A stretch of 64,000 nt of DNA from positions 128,781,708 through 128,845,707 of the forward strand of contig OZ038381.1 in NCBI GenBank assembly GCA_964036045.1. Reading direction: 5' to 3'. This stretch comes from Eutreptiella sp. 'Long Island Sound 2002' (lineage: Eukaryota > Euglenozoa > Euglenophyceae > Eutreptiales > Eutreptiaceae). Positions 1 through 9,160 of this stretch are shown here, piece after piece. Below the pieces are notes generated by a model. That model was not told the origin of the DNA and did no database searches. It saw nothing but the letters and a program-made list of their open reading frames with translations. Both the position numbers and the translations under genes were made by a program. The number at the start of each line of letters is the position of its first letter. Positions within the stretch are counted from its first letter, which is position 1.

Positions 1-3000
1 GGGCGCGGGGGAGGGGGAGGGTGGTCGCCCTCCGCCGCAGTGAGCCACCGGTGCGCCCGGGCCGCCGCGCTTAGGGGCTCGTGGAGGAGTTGCTCCAGCC
101 GGTGGTTGCGAAGCTCCCACGCGAAGTCCCCCAGCCGGAGCATGTGGTGGAGGAAGTCGTCCACTGAGGTCCCTCCCGGCGGGTCGTATCGGGTTGTGGC
201 GCGGAGCTGCGCCTCCGCGTCCTCGGGCACCAGTCCGGAGCAGAACACCTCCGTCCACGTGGCGCCTGCGGAGCGCCACGAGGCCACCCACAGGGCCTTG
301 TCCCCAGGTGGGAGGTGGCGGGCCGCCTCGTGTACCGCCTGGCAGTAGTGGGGCCAGACGAGCCGCGAGTGGGTGCCACCCACGTGCATGTGCACCGGGG
401 TCTCTTCCGGGCCGCCGCAGAAAAGGCACGGTTGCGGGACGATGGCGACGCCGGAGAGCCGCTCCTTCCGGACGCGGAGCCTGCGCTGCACCGGCGTGTG
501 GCCGTCTCGGGCCCGCAGCGCCCGGCGGTTGGTGGCCGCCGCGGTGAGGTCCCGGGCGTGGACGTAGGCCGTGGCGTGGGCCGCGCCCAAAGGTGTGTGT
601 CCCCGGTGCGTCAGCGCATGGTCCGTCTGCGCCCGTTGCGCGACCTCGCCGAGAACCCGCATCGTGGGGGGCCGTAGATCGAGATGGCCGTCACGGCCGG
701 CGACAATGAGTTCGGCGTGGCCAGGGTCCGGGGGCGTATTCTGCAAGACGGTGTCCTGGGACGCCGCCCAGTCAGCCTTGTGCAGTAGGGCGTCACTGTG
801 GTGCGAGGTGGCTCGGACGTACCAGAACGGGTGCCCGGCGTGTTGCCCCCGCGTGCACAGGCCGTCCCGGAGCCACCTCAGGGGCATCTGGTTGACCACC
901 TTCGCTGCGCCCGCGGGGACCCCCGTGGTTCGCTCGCGATCTGCGTGCCGCAGGAGGTGGAGGATGACTTCGGCGTCCACCGTGTGGACCCATGGTCTGT
1001 GTGCACCGTAATGTAGGGGGAGGGAGGCGGCCACCCCCTCCCTGTCGGGCACCGTGCCCGAGATGGCCACCGCCCACGTGCGGGTGAGGTCGGCGGCGAG
1101 AGCGACGCTGGTGGCGTGTTTGCAGGGTCCGCCCCCGGATGCGTCAGAGGAGGTGTGTCCCCAGGCCTCCGGGATCCAGTAGTATCCGGTGGGGCTGAGC
1201 CACCCCGCGTTGAGGTCGGTGGAGTGCCACCGGACGTCGGGGTGGCTGGGGGTCAGTTGGTCCACGCTCAGCGCCCTGGTGTCGCCTGGGCTGATCGCCG
1301 GGTGGTCGTGCAGCCGGATCTCCGCTCCAGCGACCGTGCTTGCCCAGGACCGTAGCGCCGTCACATGTTCCTTGAGCCACGCCGGGCCCCCGCGCTGGTG
1401 CACCACCAGGTGTCCTGTGTCCTCCGGACGGTCCTCCAGCGCGTGCACCGCCATGTGTGGGTCGTGTGGCACCCCCGTAGCCACCAGTAGGGCGGTGCCA
1501 CGGGGGAGCCCACGGGGTTCGGGCTGGCCTGCCCCCACTTGCACTATTACCCACTCGGCCTGGAGCTGCGCTTGTCCCGTCGCTTGGGTGCTCTGGTCGT
1601 CCGTGGTCACCAGCCACAACGGCGTCGGCGCGTGGGGCCGGGGGCGTAAGGGCTCTGGCCACGCCACGTCCGCGTTAGGCTCTTGGTGCTCGCTTTCCGC
1701 GAGTACGTCGCGGAGGATGTACATGAGGGCCGCTGGCGGGTGGTACGCCGCCCCCCGCGTGGGGGGGGACAGGCCGTCCCAGCGGCGGTAGCCCCCGACG
1801 TGGAGGTGAAGGCCGTCCGGGGTCAACCGTGGGCCGGTGTGGGCGTCCTGCTTAGCCCTCGTGGGGTGGACGAGTCCCAGGCGGGGGTCCCGTGTGCCGG
1901 TGGTGTGGAAGAGGTGGGCCAGGGCGTCGCGCCACCCGGGGTGGTGGGTGGGTTCTTGCTCACGGCAGCAATGATGGAGGTGTTCATCGGCGCATTGGTT
2001 GAGGCACTCCCGCACCGCCGTCGGCCACGGATCGTCGTTGTCGGGGAAGGGGTGGCGTGGCTCGTGGTGCCCATGCCACGGCGTTGCGTGTGGCACCGTC
2101 AGGCGGCATGTGTCGCGGTGTCGCAGCTTGGCGGTGCGCAGCGTGACGATTTTGCCCGGCGGGGACTGTAGTTGGACATGAGCCGCCCTGGGGCACGCGA
2201 TGGGGTTGTACATCCCCACTCCCAGGGCGGCCAGGGCCCGGGGTATGCGGTGGACCCAGTCGCCTCCCGCCAGAGTCGCGAACTCCGGGACGGGGTAGTG
2301 CACCTCGGGGCATATTCCGTGCGCGCCGGCTATCTCCCAGAACATCTTGGTGACCTCGGCGCGCACAGAGGTTGCGCGGTGGTGGACGAGTGTACCCACG
2401 AGGGCCACCGCTGCCTGCTGGCACCGCGTGGGCACCCGTGTGAGCCCCAGGGTCCGGTCATCCTGCAGGCTGTCCCGCGAGGCGTCGAAGGCGTACCGCG
2501 CCCTTTCCTTCGCGACCTGGACCGTGATGTGGTCCAGGTGGCGTGCAGTGTCGGAGTCGTCGGCGATGAAAGGGGCGACGTACTGCGTCACCCCTCCGAG
2601 GATCGCCAGGATGACGTCCTGCACCACTTTCGGTGGCGCGAGGGTGTTAAGGCACCAGTGGTGCACTGCCGCCAGGCGTAGCCGGTGCTTGCGCTGCAGG
2701 GAGAACTCCCCGTCCGGCTGCAGCTGGAGTCCCAGGTAGGGGACGGAGTCAGCCGCTGGTACCCAGTACCACGGGTTTTCCAGGTGGGGGCAGAGGCGCA
2801 GCTGCAGGCCCGGGAGCCCCTCCGTGGTGGCCATGGCGCACTTGCGGGGGTTGAGCTCCATGCCCATCATCCCCAGGTACGCGGCCACCGCCTCCACGCC
2901 CTCGAAGAAGTGCTGCAGCGTGTGGGCCACCACCAGCAGGTCGTCGATATAGGCCTGGGTGAGGCCGTGCTCGGCCCCTCCCGGTGGGCGCAGGCGGTGC

Positions 3001-3902
3001 CCCTGTGCCCTGAGCAGGGGCTCCAGGAGGAGCGCGTACAGCAGGGGGCTCTCAGGGTTGCCCTGCCGGACGCCGCGTAGCATGTAGACGGGCTGCGTTA
3101 GCCCGTGTGCTGTGACGATGCGCAGCCTGGCGCACGTGTGGAGGAAGAGCAGGAGGTCAATGACGTCCGGCGGCACGGAGAGGTGGCGCAGGATGAGGTG
3201 GAGGGCGCCGTGTGGGGCGGTGTCGAAGGCCTTGCGGGTGTCGAAGGAGAAGACGTAGTTGGGCCTTCCCCGCTGGAGCTGCCGCTGCGCCATGAACAGC
3301 GGGGGGCCTGTGTTGGAGCCAGGGAGGGCCCCCTGCTGCCAGTCGCTGACCACTCCGTGCCGTGTGAGCACCTCCGTGATGCGCTGGGTGAGGGGGCCCG
3401 TGAGCAGCTTCATGTCCAGCTGGCCCAGGGCTATGGGCCTGTAGTCGTCCAGTCTGGCAGAGCCCGGTACCTTGGGGCTGAGCCAGATGTGCGCGTCCCT
3501 CCAGTGCATCGGCGGCGGGGCGCTGCGGAGGATGGCCCGGTAGGAGTGGACCAGGAGCCACTGGACGGGTGCCGGGAGGGCCTTGATGAAGCGGGCCTCC
3601 ACGTGGTTAGGACCTGGGGCCTTGCCATCGGCCTTGTCCAGGGCGGACTTCAGGTCCTGCATGTAGTACTGCTGGACCTGTGTCCAGGCTCCCTCAGGGA
3701 CCCGGGGGACGTGGCGGCCGAGGACCGCCTGGAAACCCGGGAGGTCCACCGGACGTTTGTCATACAGTTCTCGCCAGAAGGCGCGAACTGCGAACATCAC
3801 GTCGTGGGCCTCAGTGAGGAGCGTTTGGGTGTTGGGGACCCGCACGTTCCAGAGGCCTGACGGGCCCGGGGCCTCTACCTCTATGGCTCCCCGCACGGCT
3901 TT
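1..3902 (-). CDS. LINE ORF2, reverse transcriptase and RNase H segment (partial, runs off left edge)
   Basis: This frame is open for about 1,300 codons from just after a TGA (3905-3903) to the window edge. Numbering from 3902, it shows non-LTR RT motifs in order: a DYRPIAL motif near residue 155; catalytic D221 in FSFDTRKAFD (motif A); GVRQG at 277-281 followed by NPESPLLY (motif B); YIDD at 318-321 (motif C); and ELNPRKC (motif D). Downstream, SSDASGGG (D920) and an acidic DAEVI segment near 978 fit an RNase H fold, with HSDALLHKADWA as the likely last motif. A C-terminal zinc motif CLFC...H starts near 1159, but its expected last Cys is replaced by Gly. The product would copy element RNA at the endonuclease nick. 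It has the same frame as the endonuclease ORF upstream. Confidence 0.9.
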
Positions 3903-5363
3903 TCATCGCTGGGCGATGTCGGAAGCGTGGCAGCGCCAGAAGTCCTTGATGGCGCGCTTGCGGTCTGCCGCCAGGAGGGCGCGGAGCTGGCGAATGTCCT
4001 CCTCGAGGGCGGCTGCTTGCCTCTCCAGCTCCTCCTGTAGCTGGCCCTGCGTGGTCGGGCGGAACCCGGGCGACACACCCTGCAGTTTCTCCGTGAGCCG
4101 GAGCGCCGCCTCGGACCGGATGCCATGCCTGGCCGCGTCCGCCTGGTACGCTGCCGGGGCGCGCGCTGCCGGGGTGTCATAGCGGAGGACCGCTGCCTGG
4201 AGCTGCTTTCCGCTCTCCGGGAGGTCCCCCTCCGCCGGGTCCGTTCCCGCCGGACACGGCTGCCGGAGTCCCACCACGCGCGCCAGGGCGTCATGCGTCG
4301 CGTGGAGGTTTTCGAACACCTTGTCCACCGCGGCCGCGGGCATGCACCCGTAGTCGTGCCGCTCTGCGGGACCCAGCCAGGGCGCCAGGGAGGGTTCATC
4401 CTGCGCGGTGGTAACCGCCGCCCACAGGCAGTGTTGGACGGGCGCGGCCTCGGCGTCGTACGGGAGGAGGCGGCCCTCCGTGTGGCTGTAGGGGGTGGGC
4501 ATCGCCGCGCGACCCCCTGCGCTGAGGAGACCCGGCAGGGCCAGGCGGACCGGGAGGTGGTCCGAGCCGACCACCTGGGGGTGTGCCATGCCGCGAGCCC
4601 AGACGCTTTCCCGCAGGGACCACGGCAGGAGGGGCTCGTTGACCAGGAAGGCGTCCACCCTGTGCTGGGACGGGTGGAGCGTGGGGGTCATGTCCTCCTC
4701 GCCGCCTGCCGCGGCTCTTCGGAAGCCGCAGGCTTCCCAGCCCGCTGGGAAATGCTCCGTGGCCGGGTTGGCGGGGACATCCATGTAGATGTTGGTGTCG
4801 CCGGCGATGACCACCGGGTGCCTCCCGCCGAGGCTGCGTGCCGTGGCATACATTTGTATGTCGGCCCAGAACGCCGCCCGTCCCGCCCACGGGGAGCAGC
4901 CTGCTTGCAGCCCGTGGACGTTGATGAGGGTGAGGCCTCCCCCGTCCGTGCGGATCTCCAGGGCCGCGGCCTTCCCGGGGGCAATTTCCGTGAAGCTGAG
5001 CACGTCGTGCTCCGCCACGTACTTGCTGCTGACCGCGGTGAGGAGGCCCCCCCCTCTCGAGGTGGAGGTGGCCCCCGTCTCCGCCAGCCGGCTGCTGAAG
5101 TAGGCGGTGTACCCCTTGTCCCGGAGCGCCGCGGCCACGTGCATCTCCTGCGCCCTGGTGGCGATCCCCGTTTCCTGGAGCATGATGGCAAAGCCCCCCT
5201 CCTGGGGCAGCATGCCGGTGATGAGGTGCTCCTTGTCGGTGCAGGCCGCCGGCCCCCGGCGCCGCCGGAGTGTGTCCCGGAGGGACCGGTCTGGCGGCAC
5301 GAGGCCGTTGCGCAGGTTCCACGAGAGGAGCCACAGGGCGTCGCCCGTCGTGTCCTCCTGGAG
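3903..5363 (-). CDS. LINE ORF2, APE-type endonuclease (EEP fold) segment
   Basis: The frame opens right after the TGA at 5366-5364 with LLSWNLRNG, the usual first strand of endonuclease/exonuclease/phosphatase domains, so the domain starts upstream of the first ATG (5300). Numbered from that ATG: E43 in MLQETG, NVHG at 127-130, D168 and N170 in GDTN, D216 in RVDAFLVN, and S246-D247-H248 in GSDHLPV. This full catalytic set is known to nick target DNA for target-primed reverse transcription. A charged, coiled-coil-like tail follows. It ends in TGA (3905-3903) in frame with the RT, so endonuclease and RT were surely one polyprotein. Whether the TGA is a lesion or is read through cannot be told from one copy. 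Confidence 0.88.
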   Translation of the reverse strand, partial: LQEDTTGDALWLLSWNLRNGLVPPDRSLRDTLRRRRGPAACTDKEHLITGMLPQEGGFAIMLQETGIATRAQEMHVAAALRDKGYTAYFSSRLAETGATSTSRGGGLLTAVSSKYVAEHDVLSFTEIAPGKAAALEIRTDGGGLTLINVHGLQAGCSPWAGRAAFWADIQMYATARSLGGRHPVVIAGDTNIYMDVPANPATEHFPAGWEACGFRRAAAGGEEDMTPTLHPSQHRVDAFLVNEPLLPWSLRESVWARGMAHPQVVGSDHLPVRLALPGLLSAGGRAAMPTPYSHTEGRLLPYDAEAAPVQHCLWAAVTTAQDEPSLAPWLGPAERHDYGCMPAAAVDKVFENLHATHDALARVVGLRQPCPAGTDPAEGDLPESGKQLQAAVLRYDTPAARAPAAYQADAARHGIRSEAALRLTEKLQGVSPGFRPTTQGQLQEELERQAAALEEDIRQLRALLAADRKRAIKDFWRCHASDIAQR

Positions 5364-6218
5364 TCAGCTATCCCGCATCGGCATCGCCGCCGGGTTCGCT
5401 GGTGCCGCCAGGGCATCTGGGTGCGCCGCATCCGCTGAGCCCGTTCCCAGCGGGGCCCACAGGGGGGCCCGGGGGACCGGGGGAGCCAGGGGGGCCAGGG
5501 GGGCCAGCCCCGCGGGGATGGACATGGACCCTGGTGGGGCCGCACCGCCGGCCCCCGGGGCCGCTCCGGGTGCCTTCCCACCTCCATCTGCGTCGGCTGC
5601 CTGGGGCGGGGGGCGCCGGGTGTACGGGGCGTGCCACGGGGACCTCCGTGCTCTCCCCTGCAGGATGTTGGCGGCCGCCTCTTTGTCGTCCGCCGGGGCC
5701 GCAGCGTGCACCGCGTGCCACGCCAGGTGTTCCAGCATTGCCCCGCTGGTGTAGTACTTGTCCGCACACAGGGGGCATTTCGACGGCTCCGTGGCCCCTC
5801 GCGCCGGGGGGAGCTGCACCGACTTCCGAATGGCGCCCTCTGCCGCTGGTTCGAAGGGCAGGTTGGCCAGCGGCACCGTGTGTGGTGCGAGCGTGCGGCC
5901 CGGGGCCGCCGCATCGAGGGCTCGCGTCGCGGGCGCGGGCCCGACGCCTCGGGCGGCATCGCGCTGCGCGTCTGCTTGCAGCCACGTTTGCCAGTGCGTG
6001 GAGCCGATTTGGCGGTCGGGTTTGCCCCTCCATCGCAGGTCGTGGAAGGCCTGTAGCCAGTGGTACACCGTGGTCGGGACCGTCAGCTGGAGCTCCAGGT
6101 CGGCGGGGTGCGCCGCTGCCGGCCACACTCCCGGCCTCGCCGCCCGGGCGTTGTCCTTCAGCCTGACCTGGAGCAGGAGGGCGTGGTGTTCGCCCTCCCG
6201 CAGCGCCTTGATGATCAT
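5364..6218 (-). CDS. LINE ORF2 N-terminal segment with C2H2 zinc finger
   Basis: The ATG at 6218 overlaps the ORF1 stop as ATGA, so this looks like the true ORF2 start, perhaps translated by termination-reinitiation. The segment has 284 codons. A textbook C2H2 finger is visible: C148, C151, H164, H168 (C-x2-C-x12-H-x3-H), probably for nucleic-acid binding. A Pro/Ala/Gly-rich linker follows. The segment stops at TGA (5366-5364) in frame with the endonuclease, only a few codons before the endonuclease's first motif. That stop is therefore likely a lesion in one continuous ORF2, or a recoded site. The rest of the segment matches no family I recognise. Confidence 0.75.
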   Translation of the reverse strand: MIIKALREGEHHALLLQVRLKDNARAARPGVWPAAAHPADLELQLTVPTTVYHWLQAFHDLRWRGKPDRQIGSTHWQTWLQADAQRDAARGVGPAPATRALDAAAPGRTLAPHTVPLANLPFEPAAEGAIRKSVQLPPARGATEPSKCPLCADKYYTSGAMLEHLAWHAVHAAAPADDKEAAANILQGRARRSPWHAPYTRRPPPQAADADGGGKAPGAAPGAGGAAPPGSMSIPAGLAPLAPLAPPVPRAPLWAPLGTGSADAAHPDALAAPANPAAMPMRDS

Positions 6219-7840
6219 GCATGTGCACCTGCCACGCGGATCACGGCTTCGGGCCCCGGCAGGCGTTCGGGGTCGCAGACGACGATGTGCGCGTCCGCCG
6301 GGCTAAACATGCAGACCACCCACTGTGGGTTCTGCTGTCCCCGTTGGGCCACCGCCAGCGTAGCCGCTGGGCGGGCGTGCGTGATGGGCCCCGCGTGGAG
6401 GTCCGGGACGTCCGTGGCCCTGATGGCGTCTCCCTGCCACGCGGCCCGTAGATGCTCCTCCTGGTCGGGGCTCCACACCAGTGTGGGGGGGTTGACCCAC
6501 CCCGGTTCCTGCCTCTTGTTGGGGGCGCTGACAGTGTGTAGCAGGACCGCCAGCGGCCAGGGGTCCGCCGACATATAGTAGGCCTGGGTGGGCCCCTGTC
6601 GCCAGTCGACGTGGGGCAGGGGCGGGAAAGCCCCCTGCCTGGCGGTGCTGTGCCAGACCGTCCATCGGCCTCCGGCCAGGACGTGCGACCGGTACCCTCC
6701 GGCGTGGCCGTGTATGATGGCTTGGTAGCCTGCCGTCTGCAGTACCAGTGCCTCCCCCTGCTTAGGCCCGGGCGGGGGTGCGCCATCGCCCGCACCCCAG
6801 ACGCGGGTGCGCCCGCGGAGTGTGGCATGCCACAGGTCTGGTGCATCGCGCTGGGGCCCTTGTATGCATCCCGAAATTTCCGCCGGGCCGTGGTGGTGGA
6901 CGAAGCTCTCCCCGCCGTCTGCTAGCAACGCCGCCGCGACGACGTATAGTTGCTCCGCCGTGAGGGGTGCCGTCGGCTCGTGCGTCGCGGCCGGCCGTCG
7001 GGGCCGCGTGTCACGGCAGGAGACGTGGGGCAGCAGTTGTGCCGGCCACGCCGCCACTGGACCCATGGTGACGGCCGCGACCGCGGACGCCAGCGCCATG
7101 CGGTCCGTGGGTCTGTACTGCCGGAGTCCCGTGGTATCCCGGGTGATGTGCCTGCAGGCTGCCATCGAGGCCACCGCTCCGCAGTTCGTGCAGTCCGGTT
7201 CGGCACCACTCGCGTCGTCGCCTCCCCTTTGCTGTACCGTGGTGGCGCTGTCGAGCGGGGAGCCCCGCTGTAGCGCCTCCGGGCCCTGCCCCGGCGGGAG
7301 GGCGGGCGGGATTGGCTGCGGGTAGTTTTGCGCGCCTCGGCGCTCCGGGTGCGTGTGGTACGGGTTTTGCCGGCGGTGTTCCGGGACTGCCCGTGGCTGG
7401 AAGAGGAGTTGGTGCAGGTACCAGTGGCCCTCCGCGGTGGACGGATTGCGGAGCGTTAGCCACCGTTCCACCACGCCTCCTGGGTGCGCGGCCTCGACGC
7501 GGCGCTGCAACCCCAGGCGGCCTAGGCGGTTGGACGTGCCCGCGGGTGGGATGTGTGCTTGTGGGTAGAGCACCCGCAGCGGCTCCAGCGCCAGGTCCAG
7601 CACTTCGTCGTTGAGCTGCTTCGTGAGGGCCGACGCCCTGTGTAGGGCGTGGAGGACCCCGGGTGTGGGGGCCGTGAGCTGTTCGAGCACCGGTCCCGGC
7701 GGGTACCGCGTACCCGGGTTCGTTGGCCACTCCCTGGTGTGGCTCAGTACGGCCTTCCACACTTCCCTTGTAAGGGCGTGCTGGGGGGCCAAAGAGGGGA
7801 CCATCCGTAGGAGGCGGTGGCACGCCGGCAGCGATCGCAT
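6215..7840 (-). CDS. LINE ORF1, C-terminal part (possible ubiquitin-protease-like fold)
   Basis: This is 541 codons from ATG 7840, but it is in the same frame as the upstream ORF1 part and separated from it by a single TAG (7867-7865), so the two are best read as one ORF1. Visible features are a Cys-rich segment (DCTNCGAVASMAAC) and, further on, AIIHGHAGGYRSHV followed by GGRWTVWHS. The latter resembles the histidine box of USP-type cysteine proteases (normally GHY...W), although the catalytic His position reads Gly. This is a weak pattern match, so function is unassigned. The ORF ends in TGA overlapping the ORF2 ATG. LINE ORF1 products usually bind element RNA. Confidence 0.65.
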   Translation of the reverse strand: MRSLPACHRLLRMVPSLAPQHALTREVWKAVLSHTREWPTNPGTRYPPGPVLEQLTAPTPGVLHALHRASALTKQLNDEVLDLALEPLRVLYPQAHIPPAGTSNRLGRLGLQRRVEAAHPGGVVERWLTLRNPSTAEGHWYLHQLLFQPRAVPEHRRQNPYHTHPERRGAQNYPQPIPPALPPGQGPEALQRGSPLDSATTVQQRGGDDASGAEPDCTNCGAVASMAACRHITRDTTGLRQYRPTDRMALASAVAAVTMGPVAAWPAQLLPHVSCRDTRPRRPAATHEPTAPLTAEQLYVVAAALLADGGESFVHHHGPAEISGCIQGPQRDAPDLWHATLRGRTRVWGAGDGAPPPGPKQGEALVLQTAGYQAIIHGHAGGYRSHVLAGGRWTVWHSTARQGAFPPLPHVDWRQGPTQAYYMSADPWPLAVLLHTVSAPNKRQEPGWVNPPTLVWSPDQEEHLRAAWQGDAIRATDVPDLHAGPITHARPAATLAVAQRGQQNPQWVVCMFSPADAHIVVCDPERLPGPEAVIRVAGAHA

Positions 7841-7864
7841 GGGCTGTGGGGCGGCCGCCGTGAT

Positions 7865-9160
7865 CTATCTGCACGCCGTGCCGGGCACGATCGCCCCCCA
7901 TTCCACAGTCCCCATGCCCTCGGCGTGGATCAGCGCCTGGCCTTGGACCATGGAGAAATAGGGGCTCGAGCGCCCCTTCCCTTCCTTCCACCGTACCCAT
8001 GCGGCCCCCGCCTGCAGGCTGCGGAGCAGGGCCACGCCGGGGAGGAGCGGCTGCGGGAAGGCCCCCTTGACGGCCTGGGTGTCGTGGGCCAAGGTGCCCA
8101 TGGGCAAGTACCACAACGGGAGGGTCCAGGGGCCCGGCAGCGGTTGCGCCACCCCTGCGTCCCATCGCCACTCGGAGTCTGGCGGGGTGGCCGGGACCGT
8201 GCCCGTCTGCAGGAAGTGGCGTGCCTGCTTGTCGGGACGCCGTTGGAGGGTTGCCGCGAGGCTGAGCCCCTCTGCCGCTGGTGCCACCGGGAGGCAGCCC
8301 CGGGGCCTGCGCCAGGGGTATTCCTGGTCGGCCGGCCAGGTGTGGAGGTCCCGGGCGATGTCCTCCGCGGTCCCTGTGGGGGCGTCCTCTGGTGCCAGGT
8401 GCCACATGACGGCGAGCACCGCCCATGTGGAAAAGGGCCACGCCCGCGGGGGGGTGTACACCTGGATGGTCCACTGTGGGCACGCCCGCCGCACGCGGGA
8501 CGCGTGGAGCACCCCTCGGACCATGTCCGCCGCCAGGACCAGCACCATTCCCGAGGGGTCCACAATGATCCCCTCTGCGGGTCCACCGTGGCGGCCCCGG
8601 GTGTGCAAGGCCACTGCCGCCTGCCCCACGTGGGTGACTCGGTCGACGGCCTCCTGGATGTTCACGCTGCCGCGCGCAGTCTCATCCAGGATCCAGCCCT
8701 GCGTCACCCCGTAGCGTAGGGCGGCGCGTGCGGCCGCGGGTTTCACCTCGGGCAACGCTCCGTCATCGGGGCCGGGCTGGGGGTGCTGTTTGGGGCACCA
8801 GCCTTTGCCGGTGCAATGGCCCCGTTTCCACGCGGGGCAGATCGCGGGTACGCTGCCCGCCGGCGGCGCAGGTTCCGCGGGCGCGTCTCCCGTGGGGGGC
8901 TCCGGCAATGCCTCCAGGTCGGAATCCGTGCCCGCGTCCCCTTGTGGGGGGTCTCCTTCGCCGTCTCTGAGTCCCAGCGCCCTGATGACCTCGTGTGCTT
9001 CGTCCAGCGTCGGAGATCGGGGGCGTGTCTTGCGTGGTGCCGCGGGTTCCGCCATTGCTGTGTCGCTGTGTCTAAGAGCAGGTGGGGGGGTGCGGATGTC
9101 CCGTGGCTGGTGCGTTGGTGCGCTGGTGCGTTGCTCGGTGTGGGGGTGGTGGATGGGCAT
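7865..9160 (-). CDS. LINE ORF1, N-terminal part with CCCH zinc finger
   Basis: The frame can start at ATG 9160, but the first 35 codons then lie in the last degenerate 212-bp repeat unit. ATG 9055, just past the array, is the better start. From the 9160 numbering, C108, C116, C122 and H126 form a CCCH finger (C-x7-C-x5-C-x3-H), a class known for RNA binding, which suits an ORF1 nucleocapsid-like role. An acidic Pro-rich stretch precedes it. The rest is unassigned. The last codons (IVPGTACR) just before the TAG could be a degenerate USP cysteine box if ORF1 is joined across the stop. No esterase, RRM or CCHC domain was seen. Confidence 0.7.
   Translation of the reverse strand: MPIHHPHTEQRTSAPTHQPRDIRTPPPALRHSDTAMAEPAAPRKTRPRSPTLDEAHEVIRALGLRDGEGDPPQGDAGTDSDLEALPEPPTGDAPAEPAPPAGSVPAICPAWKRGHCTGKGWCPKQHPQPGPDDGALPEVKPAAARAALRYGVTQGWILDETARGSVNIQEAVDRVTHVGQAAVALHTRGRHGGPAEGIIVDPSGMVLVLAADMVRGVLHASRVRRACPQWTIQVYTPPRAWPFSTWAVLAVMWHLAPEDAPTGTAEDIARDLHTWPADQEYPWRRPRGCLPVAPAAEGLSLAATLQRRPDKQARHFLQTGTVPATPPDSEWRWDAGVAQPLPGPWTLPLWYLPMGTLAHDTQAVKGAFPQPLLPGVALLRSLQAGAAWVRWKEGKGRSSPYFSMVQGQALIHAEGMGTVEWGAIVPGTACR

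Noticed and set aside
3105-5438. Long plus-strand frames (3105-3860, 4125-5438) opposite the LINE
   Set aside because: They are antisense shadows of the endonuclease and RT, whose motifs are complete on the minus strand.
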